Shown: positions 45,487 to 54,758 of the stretch, piece by piece | Numbering within the stretch: the first letter of the stretch is position 1 | Layout of the letters: every line of letters begins with the position of its first letter | DNA from: an uncultured Sphingomonadaceae bacterium | GTDB lineage: Bacteria > Pseudomonadota > Alphaproteobacteria > Sphingomonadales > Sphingomonadaceae | Length of the DNA: 64,000 bases | Direction of reading: 5' to 3' | Assembly (NCBI GenBank): GCA_947497455.1 | Contig: CANMGU010000002.1 | Span: 1,024,506 to 1,088,505 of the forward strand | Translations under genes and position numbers: made by a program | Notes under the pieces: model-generated | The model's input: only the letters and a program-made list of their open reading frames with translations | Told to the model about the DNA's origin: nothing | Databases searched by the model: none

Positions 45487-45717
45487 ATCAATCCTCTCTT
45501 TGCCGCTGTATCTGAAAACCAGCTTAGTCATCTTACCTCGGCTTTTCAGCAGTCTACCGCATTTTGAACCACAAATATGCTGTTTGACTCTCACCGTCTA
45601 TTACGCCTTAAATGTATTAATAGTCAAATTAAAGGTTTTCAAATTGCGGATATTCGATTACCAGCCTTTATTAATTGGACAATAAGTCCATCTAAAGCAA
45701 ATAATCGGGAGAATGCA

Positions 45718-48150
45718 ATGTTGAAAGTTTGTTCTATTGGGTTGGCCGCGATTCCAACTCCGTGTCGCCTCACTGCGTCAATAACTGCCATCGCGCTTGC
45801 CAGTATTAGCAGTATCGCCCACGCACAGGAGGATCAGGATACAGACAGCGCTTCTGACAATATCATCATTGTCACCGCGCAAAAGAAATCTCAGGACATT
45901 CAAAATGTTCCTATCGCGATCTCTGCTTTCGATAGCGGGACATTAGATAATAAGGTTGTAGACGATGCCGTCGATCTCAGCTTTTCAGTTCCCAATCTGA
46001 CGGTTGATATATTCGGCGCTTCCTTGCGCGGTGTCGGTGATCTCGCGATTTCGGCTACATCGGAATCCGGTCTCGGCTATCATGTCAACGGCGTCTATCT
46101 GGGCTCTGCGGCTACTGAGGCGGAATATTATGATCTCGAGCGGATCGAAGTTCTGCGCGGCCCGCAAGGTACGCTCTATGGTCGAAACACAACGGCTGGT
46201 GTGCTCAACGTGATTACGCAAAAGGCCACGGATGAATTTGAAGGCTATGTCACTGCGGGCTACGGCAATTTCAATTCGATCAAGCTGCGCGGTGCCATCA
46301 ACCTGCCTATCACGGACGGACTATCTACCCGTGTCGCAGGCTTCTTCCTTGATCGTGACGGCTATGCAACCAACCTCTTTACTGGCAATGATGTAGATGA
46401 TCGTGAGATGTTTGGACTGCGTAGCAGCACCAAGCTTGAATTTGGTGATACACGTGCAGATCTGGTGGTTTCCTATTTCAAGGAAGATGATCGGCGCCTG
46501 GCCCGCACCAAGGTTCTCTGTGAAAAAGATGCGTTGCTGGGTTGCTCCCCTCTCCAGGTTGGCTTTGGAACGCCGGATTCCCGCGGTACACTCTTCAACA
46601 CATTGGGTGCTGTGACTGGGGTGATTGCCACCGGCTTTGGACCGGCGGCCGTCGACTATTATGCGAACAGCGTCAATCCAGCGGATACCCGTTTGGTCAA
46701 CGAGGACGTCGACCCAACCTATTTTGTCGAGGAATGGAGCGCTTCACTGGAAATCACGCATGATTTCGGTAACCTGACCCTGACGTCGCTCAGCGGCTAC
46801 CAGGAAATCGAACGCGGCCTGTTCAAGGATTTTGACCGCTTCGTTCCGTCACAGGGCCTTACCCGTCCGATAACCTTCGACTTCTTTGCCAATGGCAATC
46901 CGATCACTACCGAGATGATCCTGACCGGTCGCCGGGATCAGAGTGAAGCGCGCGAATATTATCAGGAGCTACGGCTCGCATCCGATTTTGCAGGGCCGAT
47001 TAACTTCATTGTTGGCGGCAATTATTATAATCGCCGCAGTTCCGGTTCAGCCAATTTCACCCATGTCACGATCGCAGCCCGTCAACAACAACTGGGTCTC
47101 CCCGATGGTTTTGCGTCTTTGATAACCGAATCCGATCCTGTGAAGACAAAGAGTTTCGGTATTTTCGGTGAAGTTTATTTCGATCTGTCTGATGACACAC
47201 GTTTGACCGGTGGTTTGCGCTATTCCCATGACGATAAGACTATCCAGACTCGTCAGATATTCCTGAATCCACAAGCCGATGGCAGTCTGCCGGACTTTAC
47301 CTTTGGTGAGTTTGAAAAGGGCGTGGTAACCGGACGCATAGTTCTGGATCACCAAATCACACCTGATTTGCTCGGCTATGTCAGTGCCTCTCGCGGTTAT
47401 AAAGCCGGAGGTATCAACCCCGGTGAAGTGGGTGTCGAGACACAGGGCTTTGATCCCGAATTCCTGAATGCTTTTGAAGTCGGCCTGAAAGGTTCGTCAT
47501 CAGATGGCAGCTTCACGGCAAATGTCTCCGCCTTCTATTATGATTATAAGGACCTGCAAATCGGCCAAACAACCGCAACGGCCGCGCTGACCGTCAATAC
47601 CGATGCCACCGTCTGGGGCGTTGAAGCAGAATTCGGCCTTCGGCCCAGCAGCCGTTTTCAAATCGACGGCAGCTTCTCCTACCTCAACACCGAGTTGAAT
47701 GATTTTGCTTCGATCGACGAAACCGATCCTTTCGGTGCTGCTCCAGGAACGGTGGTTGCGGGAGTAACAGCCGCAGGTGTGCTGAAAGATGTCGACGGCA
47801 ACTCACTGCCTTTCTCACCTGACATCAAAATCGCGATTGGCGCGCAGTATGAGATTCCGGTGGGGGATTGGATGCTAACACCGCGGATTGACCATTATCT
47901 GCAGAGCGAGTTTGCGAGTTCGATCTTCAGCAAACCGATCGATATATTTGACGGTTACAGCCAGACCGACCTCAAGCTGCTGCTTGCACCCGACGGAGGT
48001 GATTGGGAAATTCGCGGCTATGTGAAAAATCTGTTCAACAATGATGACATCACGCGCGTTTTGCCGGCCGGTCGTCTGGTCGGACGTTTCAGAGAGGTCG
48101 TCATATTGGAACCGCGTACCTATGGGGTTGAAGCTACTATCCGCTTTTGA
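45718..48150 (+). CDS. TonB-dependent outer-membrane receptor
   Basis: An 810-residue receptor. A signal peptide ends near IAHAQ, the TonB box region is DNIIIVTAQKKSQDIQNVPI, and the plug has VPNLTVDIFGASLRGVG and LERIEVLRGPQGTLYGRNTT. The barrel ends EATIRF with terminal Phe. ATG 45718 is chosen because GGGAG lies six bases upstream. It is followed by an epoxide-hydrolase-like gene and is divergent from the VOC-lipoprotein / SDR / PQQ-dehydrogenase operon. The cluster probably takes up and oxidises one hydrophobic compound. Confidence 0.93.
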   Translation: MLKVCSIGLAAIPTPCRLTASITAIALASISSIAHAQEDQDTDSASDNIIIVTAQKKSQDIQNVPIAISAFDSGTLDNKVVDDAVDLSFSVPNLTVDIFGASLRGVGDLAISATSESGLGYHVNGVYLGSAATEAEYYDLERIEVLRGPQGTLYGRNTTAGVLNVITQKATDEFEGYVTAGYGNFNSIKLRGAINLPITDGLSTRVAGFFLDRDGYATNLFTGNDVDDREMFGLRSSTKLEFGDTRADLVVSYFKEDDRRLARTKVLCEKDALLGCSPLQVGFGTPDSRGTLFNTLGAVTGVIATGFGPAAVDYYANSVNPADTRLVNEDVDPTYFVEEWSASLEITHDFGNLTLTSLSGYQEIERGLFKDFDRFVPSQGLTRPITFDFFANGNPITTEMILTGRRDQSEAREYYQELRLASDFAGPINFIVGGNYYNRRSSGSANFTHVTIAARQQQLGLPDGFASLITESDPVKTKSFGIFGEVYFDLSDDTRLTGGLRYSHDDKTIQTRQIFLNPQADGSLPDFTFGEFEKGVVTGRIVLDHQITPDLLGYVSASRGYKAGGINPGEVGVETQGFDPEFLNAFEVGLKGSSSDGSFTANVSAFYYDYKDLQIGQTTATAALTVNTDATVWGVEAEFGLRPSSRFQIDGSFSYLNTELNDFASIDETDPFGAAPGTVVAGVTAAGVLKDVDGNSLPFSPDIKIAIGAQYEIPVGDWMLTPRIDHYLQSEFASSIFSKPIDIFDGYSQTDLKLLLAPDGGDWEIRGYVKNLFNNDDITRVLPAGRLVGRFREVVILEPRTYGVEATIRF

Positions 48151-48177
48151 TGACTAGAAATTAGCTTCTCTCCAAGG

Positions 48178-48212
48178 ATAGCCCGGCACCTTATGTGTCG
48201 GGCTATTTTTTG
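48178..48212 (+). terminator. Rho-independent terminator after the TonB receptor
   Basis: ATAGCCCGGCAC pairs with GTGTCGGGCTAT (one G-T pair) around the loop CTTAT and is followed by TTTTT. It suggests the downstream hydrolase gene has its own promoter or is reached by read-through. Confidence 0.85.
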
Positions 48213-48267
48213 CCTTGTGTTAGGTTCTGCGAAATCAGTTGTGCTATCGGGAAAGTGATTGGGGAAA

Positions 48268-49290
48268 ATGATACAAAAGCTCAAACGCATCAGTCTATTG
48301 CTGCTCGTCGGCTTCTTAATCTCGGCCTTCTTCGCTGTTATATGGGTGAAGATGCCGATATCTGTCGACGTTTCTGAGCCAGATCCGGCGGTTGTACATG
48401 CCAATAGGTTGGACAAAGGCGTATCTTATAACAGTTCCTATTTCGAGCATGATGGACGCACATTGCACTATGTCGAAGCAGGTGAAGGCGAGCTTGTCCT
48501 CTTTCTGCACGGATTTCCATCCTATTGGTTTTCTTTCATTCGGCAGATGGACGCTTTCAAGGACAATTATCGCGTTGTTGCCATAGATGGACTGGGCGCG
48601 GGTAAATCGGATGCGCCGCGGGATGTCGAAGCTTATAAGTTGGAAAATATGGCGGCTCATCTTGATGCGTTGATCGATCATCTGGACGGCGACAAAGTCC
48701 ATATTGTCGGACATGACTGGGGCTCCACATTCGCCTTTGGCTTCGCCCAGCGCTATCCGGATCGCGTTGCGAGCGTGACGGGATTGAGTGCGCCGCCGCA
48801 AAATGTGCTGCTAGATCTGATGCAGCTTGATAGTTCGGCGCGGCAGACTTCAGCCTATATTGAACGCCTGAAACAGGCCAACCCGCTGCTTATCGTCGCC
48901 ATGGGCGCCGACAAAAGGGTTTGGACGGGCGCCTATGAGCCGTTGGTAAAAAAGGGTCTTCTCACCGGCGAAGAGGGTGATCTGTTCCGGAAAACCACCG
49001 GCAAACCAAAGCGGATTGATGCGCATATCAATTGGTATCGCGCAAATATTCCCGCTTTCGACGCTATCAAAGATAGTGATTTCTGGCCCAGTCGAAAGGC
49101 GCGACTAACCATGCCGGCGCAAATTATCTGGGGTCAGGACGATCGTGTTTTCGCGACAGATTATGCGGAGGCTACAGAAAAGAATGCAGACAATATCCAA
49201 ATGATTTCGCTTCCTGGGATAGGGCATTGGCCGCATGTCGAGAGCCCCGAAAAGGTGACGCGGGCGATAGAGAAGCTGATATCTGAATAG
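48268..49290 (+). CDS. Alpha/beta hydrolase, epoxide hydrolase-like, membrane-anchored
   Basis: A 340-residue enzyme. An N-terminal hydrophobic helix (ISLLLLVGFLISAFFAVIWV) may anchor or export it. The core has LVLFLHGFPSYWFSFIRQMD (HGFP oxyanion loop), HIVGHDWGSTFAFGFAQRYP with an Asp nucleophile, and C-terminal IPGIGHWPH-like LPGIGHWPHVESPE with the catalytic His. The Asp nucleophile and HGFP motif fit epoxide hydrolases or haloalkane dehalogenases rather than esterases. ATG 48268 has GGGG just upstream; an earlier TTG is less likely. Confidence 0.85.
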   Translation: MIQKLKRISLLLLVGFLISAFFAVIWVKMPISVDVSEPDPAVVHANRLDKGVSYNSSYFEHDGRTLHYVEAGEGELVLFLHGFPSYWFSFIRQMDAFKDNYRVVAIDGLGAGKSDAPRDVEAYKLENMAAHLDALIDHLDGDKVHIVGHDWGSTFAFGFAQRYPDRVASVTGLSAPPQNVLLDLMQLDSSARQTSAYIERLKQANPLLIVAMGADKRVWTGAYEPLVKKGLLTGEEGDLFRKTTGKPKRIDAHINWYRANIPAFDAIKDSDFWPSRKARLTMPAQIIWGQDDRVFATDYAEATEKNADNIQMISLPGIGHWPHVESPEKVTRAIEKLISE

Positions 49291-49314
49291 GTAACCGCTT
49301 TGCTGCGATAGAAC

Positions 49315-49944
49315 CTACCTCCTAAGTTTTTGTTTTCGAGTGAAATAGTCGAGACGCGCCATAGTGTAGGTTCCGATCATCATGGAAACCGTTATATCCT
49401 CCAATTCCTCCAACTCCATTTCACCACGGAGCAGAAATTCGCCGGCTGATGCAGGTATGCCCAACGAAATATCGGTAACCGCTCGCGCAATTTCCGGCGG
49501 CATATCAAAATTCTTGACCACAATGTCAGCGAAATATTTTACGGCCACTTCGCGATTATAGCGTGCCGGATGATATAGCTTCGCAATCGAAGGATCGGCG
49601 AGCAATGGTTCAATGATGAGGCCACGCTCTGCGATAAAGCTGAGATAAACATGCGTTGTACCACGAACCAATTCTTCAAAGGTGGTCGCTTTTTCAGCAA
49701 CAGCAACCTGTCGTTTCCATCTTATCGTTAGCTCCCGCTCCAATAACTCTTTCAGCAGGTCTGAAAGACTATCAAAATATTTGTACATCAACGATTTGCT
49801 GACATCTGCCTTCTGGCCAATGGCTTCCATGGATAACTGGGACATGCCATCGGTAGCAATGAGTTGCGCGGCGCTGTCGAGTATCATGGACCGGCGAATT
49901 TCCGGGCTAAATCTCTTTTTTGTTTTTGGTACAGCTTGATCCAT
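49315..49944 (-). CDS. TetR/AcrR family transcriptional regulator
   Basis: A 209-residue regulator. The N-terminal HTH reads RRSMILDSAAQLIATDGMSQ, LSMEAIGQKADVSKSLMYKYF, which is intact. The C-terminal ligand domain is unlike any family I can name. It is convergent with the hydrolase gene and may regulate the TonB / hydrolase / PQQ cluster or the K+ channel gene upstream, from which it is divergent. Confidence 0.85.
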   Translation of the reverse strand: MDQAVPKTKKRFSPEIRRSMILDSAAQLIATDGMSQLSMEAIGQKADVSKSLMYKYFDSLSDLLKELLERELTIRWKRQVAVAEKATTFEELVRGTTHVYLSFIAERGLIIEPLLADPSIAKLYHPARYNREVAVKYFADIVVKNFDMPPEIARAVTDISLGIPASAGEFLLRGEMELEELEDITVSMMIGTYTMARLDYFTRKQKLRR

Positions 49945-50057
49945 CTCGATGATAATTCCCTAAAAACTCTAGCCACAACGATATCACATCAGCACGGTCT
50001 GCACAGCATTGATTGTAACAGCGGTTTTAAATTTCTGTCGGATAGCTTGAACAAGCT

Positions 50058-50088
50058 AATGTCCGCTTTTGCGCCCAAAGCGGACATT
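50058..50088. repeat. Dispersed palindromic repeat, complete copy
   Basis: AATGTCCGCTTT and AAAGCGGACATT form perfect 12-base arms around TGCGCCC. This is the best-preserved copy of the family in the window and lies in the 263-base gap between the TetR gene and the K+ channel-like gene. Confidence 0.8.
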
Positions 50089-50207
50089 AGACACCAATGA
50101 TATCGACATCATGATCAGGAGCCACGTGTTTTCCAAAGATACTCAGATCAAATCGCCGCGCTTTCAGCGCGCTTGACAAAAACTCCATATGAATCAATGC
50201 CGTTGTC

Positions 50208-50645
50208 ATGAACGAGCTCATTGTTCCTCTTGTCGTTTCGGCCTTATTGATTGCGATGTGTCTTTATCTGCACTTTAAGGTTCTACGCAAAGCGTCACGA
50301 GAAATTCCGCAATTGCAGGACAATATACGTTACCCCATTTTAACCGTCATGACGTTGATCTTTGTAACCCACTTGGTCGAGATCGTCTTATTCGCGATTG
50401 CCTTTTGGATAATGGCTTTGACGGGACTGGGAAGCTTAAACGGTGCCCACAGTTCAACCGCTGCAGACTATCTCTATTTTTCGATAGCATCATATACTAC
50501 GCTCGGCATTGGAGATATCACACCAGAAGGTTCGATGCGGCTTGTCGCCGGAATAGAAGCCTTGACCGGGTTGCTTCTGATCGCCTGGAGCGCGTCATTT
50601 ACCTATCTTACAATGGAACGCATATGGTCCCCTCAAGGAGAGTAA
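50208..50645 (+). CDS. Potassium channel family protein
   Basis: A 145-residue membrane protein with hydrophobic helices at about 2-24, 43-70 and 113-136. Between the last two is a pore loop with selectivity-filter motif TTLGIGD at 97-103, where K+ channels have T-x-G-[YF/I]-G-[DE]. There is no cytosolic regulatory domain. The gene ends 34 bases before the SLOG-like gene, so co-transcription is plausible. It probably forms a tetrameric ion pathway. Confidence 0.8.
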   Translation: MNELIVPLVVSALLIAMCLYLHFKVLRKASREIPQLQDNIRYPILTVMTLIFVTHLVEIVLFAIAFWIMALTGLGSLNGAHSSTAADYLYFSIASYTTLGIGDITPEGSMRLVAGIEALTGLLLIAWSASFTYLTMERIWSPQGE

Positions 50646-50679
50646 GCGGTCACCAGATGCGATCGGGTGACACCTCGTC

Positions 50680-52659
50680 ATGAGCGGTGTTGCGCCGCCA
50701 GATCCCCCTCAGGTTCGCGTGAGTGTGGGCGTGACCGGCCATCGTCAGGCGCATCATGGCTATGCCGCCCATCAAGCAAAGATAGAAGCCGTTATGGCTG
50801 ATATTATGGACGTGTTAACAAAAGCGAGCAAAGATACGTCCTTGCTATTTGGTCCCGAAGCCCTTGCACCGACAAGGCTTCATACGCTTTTGGTCGACGG
50901 GACTGATCAGGTTGCTGCGCATCTGGCCACTAAACGGGACTGGGAGGTTATCAATCCGCTGCCATTTGGCAAAAACCTGAATCTTGCGATCAATGCGCTG
51001 CCTGAAAACGCCAATGACGCAAGGGCATTATTAGCGAACGGTCAGGCAAAGGACCCAGCCACCAATCAGCGTGCGGCGGAGATTAAGGCCATTTCGGAAC
51101 AGGCACATATATTCGAGCTAGCAGATCAGGATGAAAAGATAAGCGCGCTGTTCTTGGCAAAACTGGATGCTCCGAATGACTTTGCCAAAGCACAGGCCTT
51201 TGAACAGGAGAGCGCTCGCCGCGCCGCCTTGGCTGGACAGATACTCATCGAACAATCCGATCTTATTATCGCGGTATGGGATGGGGAAAGTACAGCCAAT
51301 ATTGGCGGGACGGGCTACACCGTCGCCAAGGCGCTGGATCTTGGTTCACCGGTGATCTGGGTTGATCCGCAAAGTCCGGAAGACTGGCAAATCCTGTACA
51401 GTTCAGAATCTCTGGCCGCTCATTCCCAGCGCGGCAATGCGCAAGATCGAAACACAACGCTGGTAGAAATCGTAACCAACATACTCTCACCAGGAGATAC
51501 TCCCAAAGGTGGCCTGCCAGCTTTTCTGGATGAAAGGTGGCACGATAAGAGCGCTCGCCTGACCCATGCTTTTCGGCGCGTCGAGGCAATGTTCGATGGT
51601 GGTGGAAGGCCATTTCGGAAGCTGGTTCAGTGCTATGAAAAACCAAATGAAATTGCCAGCGGCAGTGGTGCAGAATTGCTGAATGTGACGAAAAGCCTCC
51701 CCTTTTCGGATCCGGACCTACCAGCAAAAATAGACGGCATAGCGATGCAGAATTTTGCCTGGGCAGATGGGATTTCGTCACGTCTGTCGGATCACTATCG
51801 CGGCGGCATGATCGTCAACTTCATCCTGTCTGCTTTCGCGATTGTCGGTGGGATCCTCTATCTTCCATTGGTTTCTCCCGAACAGAAATGGATATTTGCA
51901 CTGTTCGAATTCTTACTGCTGCTGGGGATTGTGATCATAACCTTCCGCGGGCAGAAATATCGCTGGCATGGTCGCTGGTTTGAAACCCGCCGTGTCGCTG
52001 AATATTTTCGGCATAGTCCTCTCCTGCTAATACTCGGTGCAGCGCGCGCACCGGGGCAATGGCTTCAGGGGACCGAAACATCCTGGCCAGAATGGTATGT
52101 CCGCCAATCACTGCGGTCTATCGGGCTGCCAAAGGCGAGGATCTCGGCACCCTATTTGCGATCGACACTAGCAGCGCTTTTGGAATGTCATGTGGTTCAG
52201 CAGCGTGATTATCATTCTGACAAGTCAAAGCGCCTCAAGGCTGTGCACCATAATCTCGACAGGCTGTCCGAATTTCTGTTCGGCCTGGCGGTGCTTTCGG
52301 TAGCGATCTATCTGTTCTTAAAGGGCGCCTCGGCGTTCGACCTCGTTGACAGCGCGATTGTGCTAAAGCTTTCCAAGACTTTTACCGTTCTGGGCGTGTT
52401 GTTTCCCACTTTTGGTGCTGCAGTAGCTGGCATAAGATATTTTGGCGATTTTGAGAGATTTGCGTCGATTTCGGAAGTTACAGCGGAGAAACTAAATGCC
52501 ATCCACAATCGCGCCAGTTTGCTTTTGGAGGCCCCCGATAGCGCGTTGGACTATGGGCGCGTAACCGCGCTGGTTCATGCCGCCGACGAAGTGGTCACAT
52601 CAGAAATTGAAAACTGGCAGGCCGTATTTGGTGGAAAAAATATCACAGTCCCGGTTTAA
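50680..52659 (+). CDS. SLOG-like nucleotide-binding domain fused to a four-helix membrane (SLATT-like) region
   Basis: A 659-residue protein. The N-terminus has VSVGVTGHRQAHHG (14-27), LLVDGTDQVAAHLA (70-83), SDLIIAVWDGES (193-204) and GGTGYTVAKALDLGSPVIWV (209-228). This Rossmannoid pattern is that of SLOG domains, which bind or process nucleotides. The C-terminal half has an ADGISSRLSDHYRGG helix, two membrane helices (376-397, 403-422) and YRWHGRWFETRRVAEYFRH. A helical stretch with QQRDYH and two more membrane helices (531-548, 566-585) complete it. This resembles SLATT-type membrane effectors. I infer nucleotide-triggered membrane permeabilisation; no experiment supports this for this protein. 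Confidence 0.68.
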   Translation: MSGVAPPDPPQVRVSVGVTGHRQAHHGYAAHQAKIEAVMADIMDVLTKASKDTSLLFGPEALAPTRLHTLLVDGTDQVAAHLATKRDWEVINPLPFGKNLNLAINALPENANDARALLANGQAKDPATNQRAAEIKAISEQAHIFELADQDEKISALFLAKLDAPNDFAKAQAFEQESARRAALAGQILIEQSDLIIAVWDGESTANIGGTGYTVAKALDLGSPVIWVDPQSPEDWQILYSSESLAAHSQRGNAQDRNTTLVEIVTNILSPGDTPKGGLPAFLDERWHDKSARLTHAFRRVEAMFDGGGRPFRKLVQCYEKPNEIASGSGAELLNVTKSLPFSDPDLPAKIDGIAMQNFAWADGISSRLSDHYRGGMIVNFILSAFAIVGGILYLPLVSPEQKWIFALFEFLLLLGIVIITFRGQKYRWHGRWFETRRVAEYFRHSPLLLILGAARAPGQWLQGTETSWPEWYVRQSLRSIGLPKARISAPYLRSTLAALLECHVVQQRDYHSDKSKRLKAVHHNLDRLSEFLFGLAVLSVAIYLFLKGASAFDLVDSAIVLKLSKTFTVLGVLFPTFGAAVAGIRYFGDFERFASISEVTAEKLNAIHNRASLLLEAPDSALDYGRVTALVHAADEVVTSEIENWQAVFGGKNITVPV

Positions 52660-52779
52660 TCGGGCATCCGGCGCGTTCAGCATCGATTTCTTATTATTTT
52701 ACAACTTGTTGCAATATATGATACCGATTGATCAGGATGGGGTCGCGCAACATCCATTGGTTTGGATAGGGGGCGTGAT

Positions 52780-54705
52780 ATGGGAATGCAAACAGGCACA
52801 TTCTACGAAGAAACAGACAGCCGGTTGAAAACCTTGTTGCTGGCCGGCATTTGCGCCCTGCTGCTCGCCATGTTCTGGATATCACCAGCTACAGCGATTA
52901 TAGTTCCAACAGAAAATCCGAACCTTACCGCGGGGAAGATTACAATTGGGTTGCGTGAAGAACTGGGTAAAAACGCTCCAGAGATCGAAAGAATATTGCG
53001 AAAAAACCCACATGTCCGGGTTGGCTGGCCGAGCGAATATGAGGTTAGCGCAGATCCTGAATCGCCAGAAAATTTCTATCTTATCGACATGGATTTTTAC
53101 GCTGCGAGCGAGATCTATCGGCGATGGGATCAGGGGCCCTATACGGACCAGCGGGACACCCGCACGCCCATTTTTGTCGGTAGGCTGGATGATGGAAGTT
53201 TCGCCACAGATCTTGACGCCGAAGTGCGGAAAATCATGAGACGGAAAGCGTTGTTAAGTATAGAGAATATGCCGGCATTCAGGAATGGAGCCACTCTTGA
53301 CATTCGCTATAAACCGAGCAGTGAAAACCCTAAACCGGAACGCTTCGTAAGCCTGCTGACCGAATTTCCTCTTTCGCTGAAGGTAGAGGTTCTTGAAGGC
53401 AACGCAAAGCCACAATTTGTCTATGTGCTTATGATCAAGCCTGACAATGAGCTGCAATGGGTTTTTGAGACTGCTAGCGACGATCCGATTAAACCCGGTC
53501 AAAGTGTCTATGTGGATTATGGGGAAAAGGGTTTCAGTTTCGAGGCCCCGGGCCGCCACGAATTTCTGACGATATCCTCGAACGATCCGATAAACCCTGG
53601 GTTTTTTGCATCAGCCAGGACAGGGAAAATTGATCCCAATGCCTGTTCGAACCTGTTGGAGAAAATCTTATGTGGAACGATCACAGGCATTTATGATCCG
53701 ACGCTTCCGAAAGTCATTCGTCTGGGTACGGATTCGGGCTGGAGCATAACCCGCAGCAGATATTACGGTTCTCGGCCGCCTGTTGAGGCAGTAGGCGGCG
53801 GAGAAATAGCAGGCGATGGATTTGCGCCGTGGCAAATTCAAATTTACTCCAACCAGACCTATACAGCGTCGCAGATCGCGGCCGACAAAAAATTAGGATC
53901 GAGGGGCAAGCTTCTTTGGAAACAAAAGCCGTTTCAGCGCTATCATCGCTGCGGTGGAACATTGATCGCCCAGAATATTGTCCTGACCGCGGCCCACTGC
54001 GTAGCGAAGGGACCGACAGCGGGCAAAAAAGTTCTGAAAGTGCGTGAAGTATTGGTCGGAACCCAGAATCTGGAACGCGGCGGAGAAAAATACAGGATCG
54101 TGTCGGTCGTCGTCCATGCGGGATACAGATCCGGCAATCCCAAGGATGACATTGCGCTCGTGCGGATCACGCCCAAATCGAGAAGAGTACCGCAAACACC
54201 CATTTCGCTGACGGGTGACGTCCGTGGATTTCGCTCAACCGGAGCGGGTGATCGGGTACAGATACTGGGCTGGGGATATACCGGTGTCATCAAAAGAGGC
54301 GTAAGAGGCAATGACCGGTTGGTGGCGGAAGATGGCAGTCGGCAAGTCAATGAGGCAAAGCTGAGAATTGCAGAGCTAGCGATATTGGGATCAGCAGAAT
54401 GTCGGCGACGCCAGGGCTATCGCAATGTAGTGGTCAAAAAACTATGCGCAGAAACTCCGAAGACACCTGAGAAACGCAAAACTGCGTTCAGCTGCACCAA
54501 CGACAGCGGCGGTCCGGTGATACGATGGCACGGCCGGAAGAAAGTTCAGGTAGGCATAATTGTCTGGGGCATTGGGTGTGGCGACATTGAGAATGGCAAG
54601 CAAAACCCCTCTTTATTTGTCGATCTGGCTCAATATACCAACTGGATAAACACAGCAAAACGACGCATTAGCCAACTGGAACGGGATGTCGTGACGCACC
54701 GCTAG
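52780..54705 (+). CDS. Secreted trypsin-like serine protease with N-terminal extension
   Basis: A 641-residue protein. An N-terminal hydrophobic segment (TLLLAGICALLLAMFWISPA) acts as signal or anchor. Residues about 195-280 (LSLKVEVLEGNAKPQFVYVL, APGRHEFLTISSNDPINPG) resemble DUF4384-like beta domains. The peptidase S1 domain starts near 350. The triad is intact: LTAAHC (H about 406), DDIALV (D about 457) and TNDSGGP (S about 576), with further Cys residues for disulfides. ATG 52780 follows AGGGGG. It lies 120 bases downstream of the SLOG-like gene. Its target is unknown. Confidence 0.83.
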   Translation: MGMQTGTFYEETDSRLKTLLLAGICALLLAMFWISPATAIIVPTENPNLTAGKITIGLREELGKNAPEIERILRKNPHVRVGWPSEYEVSADPESPENFYLIDMDFYAASEIYRRWDQGPYTDQRDTRTPIFVGRLDDGSFATDLDAEVRKIMRRKALLSIENMPAFRNGATLDIRYKPSSENPKPERFVSLLTEFPLSLKVEVLEGNAKPQFVYVLMIKPDNELQWVFETASDDPIKPGQSVYVDYGEKGFSFEAPGRHEFLTISSNDPINPGFFASARTGKIDPNACSNLLEKILCGTITGIYDPTLPKVIRLGTDSGWSITRSRYYGSRPPVEAVGGGEIAGDGFAPWQIQIYSNQTYTASQIAADKKLGSRGKLLWKQKPFQRYHRCGGTLIAQNIVLTAAHCVAKGPTAGKKVLKVREVLVGTQNLERGGEKYRIVSVVVHAGYRSGNPKDDIALVRITPKSRRVPQTPISLTGDVRGFRSTGAGDRVQILGWGYTGVIKRGVRGNDRLVAEDGSRQVNEAKLRIAELAILGSAECRRRQGYRNVVVKKLCAETPKTPEKRKTAFSCTNDSGGPVIRWHGRKKVQVGIIVWGIGCGDIENGKQNPSLFVDLAQYTNWINTAKRRISQLERDVVTHR

Positions 54706-54710
54706 ACCAT

Positions 54711-54738
54711 AAAAAAGGGCTCGATTTACGAGCCCTTT
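54711..54738 (-). terminator. Terminator between convergent protease and repeat-lipoprotein genes
   Basis: AAAGGGCTCG pairs with CGAGCCCTTT around ATTTA. On the minus strand it is followed by a run of T residues, so it terminates the lipoprotein gene. It may also stop the protease transcript. Confidence 0.8.
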
Positions 54739-54758
54739 CGAATCCCAGTCTATTCACT

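Noticed and set aside
49864..50100. Open frame through the palindromic repeat ending with MSAFAPKADIRHQ
   Set aside because: A known type of spurious translation of the dispersed repeat, not a gene.
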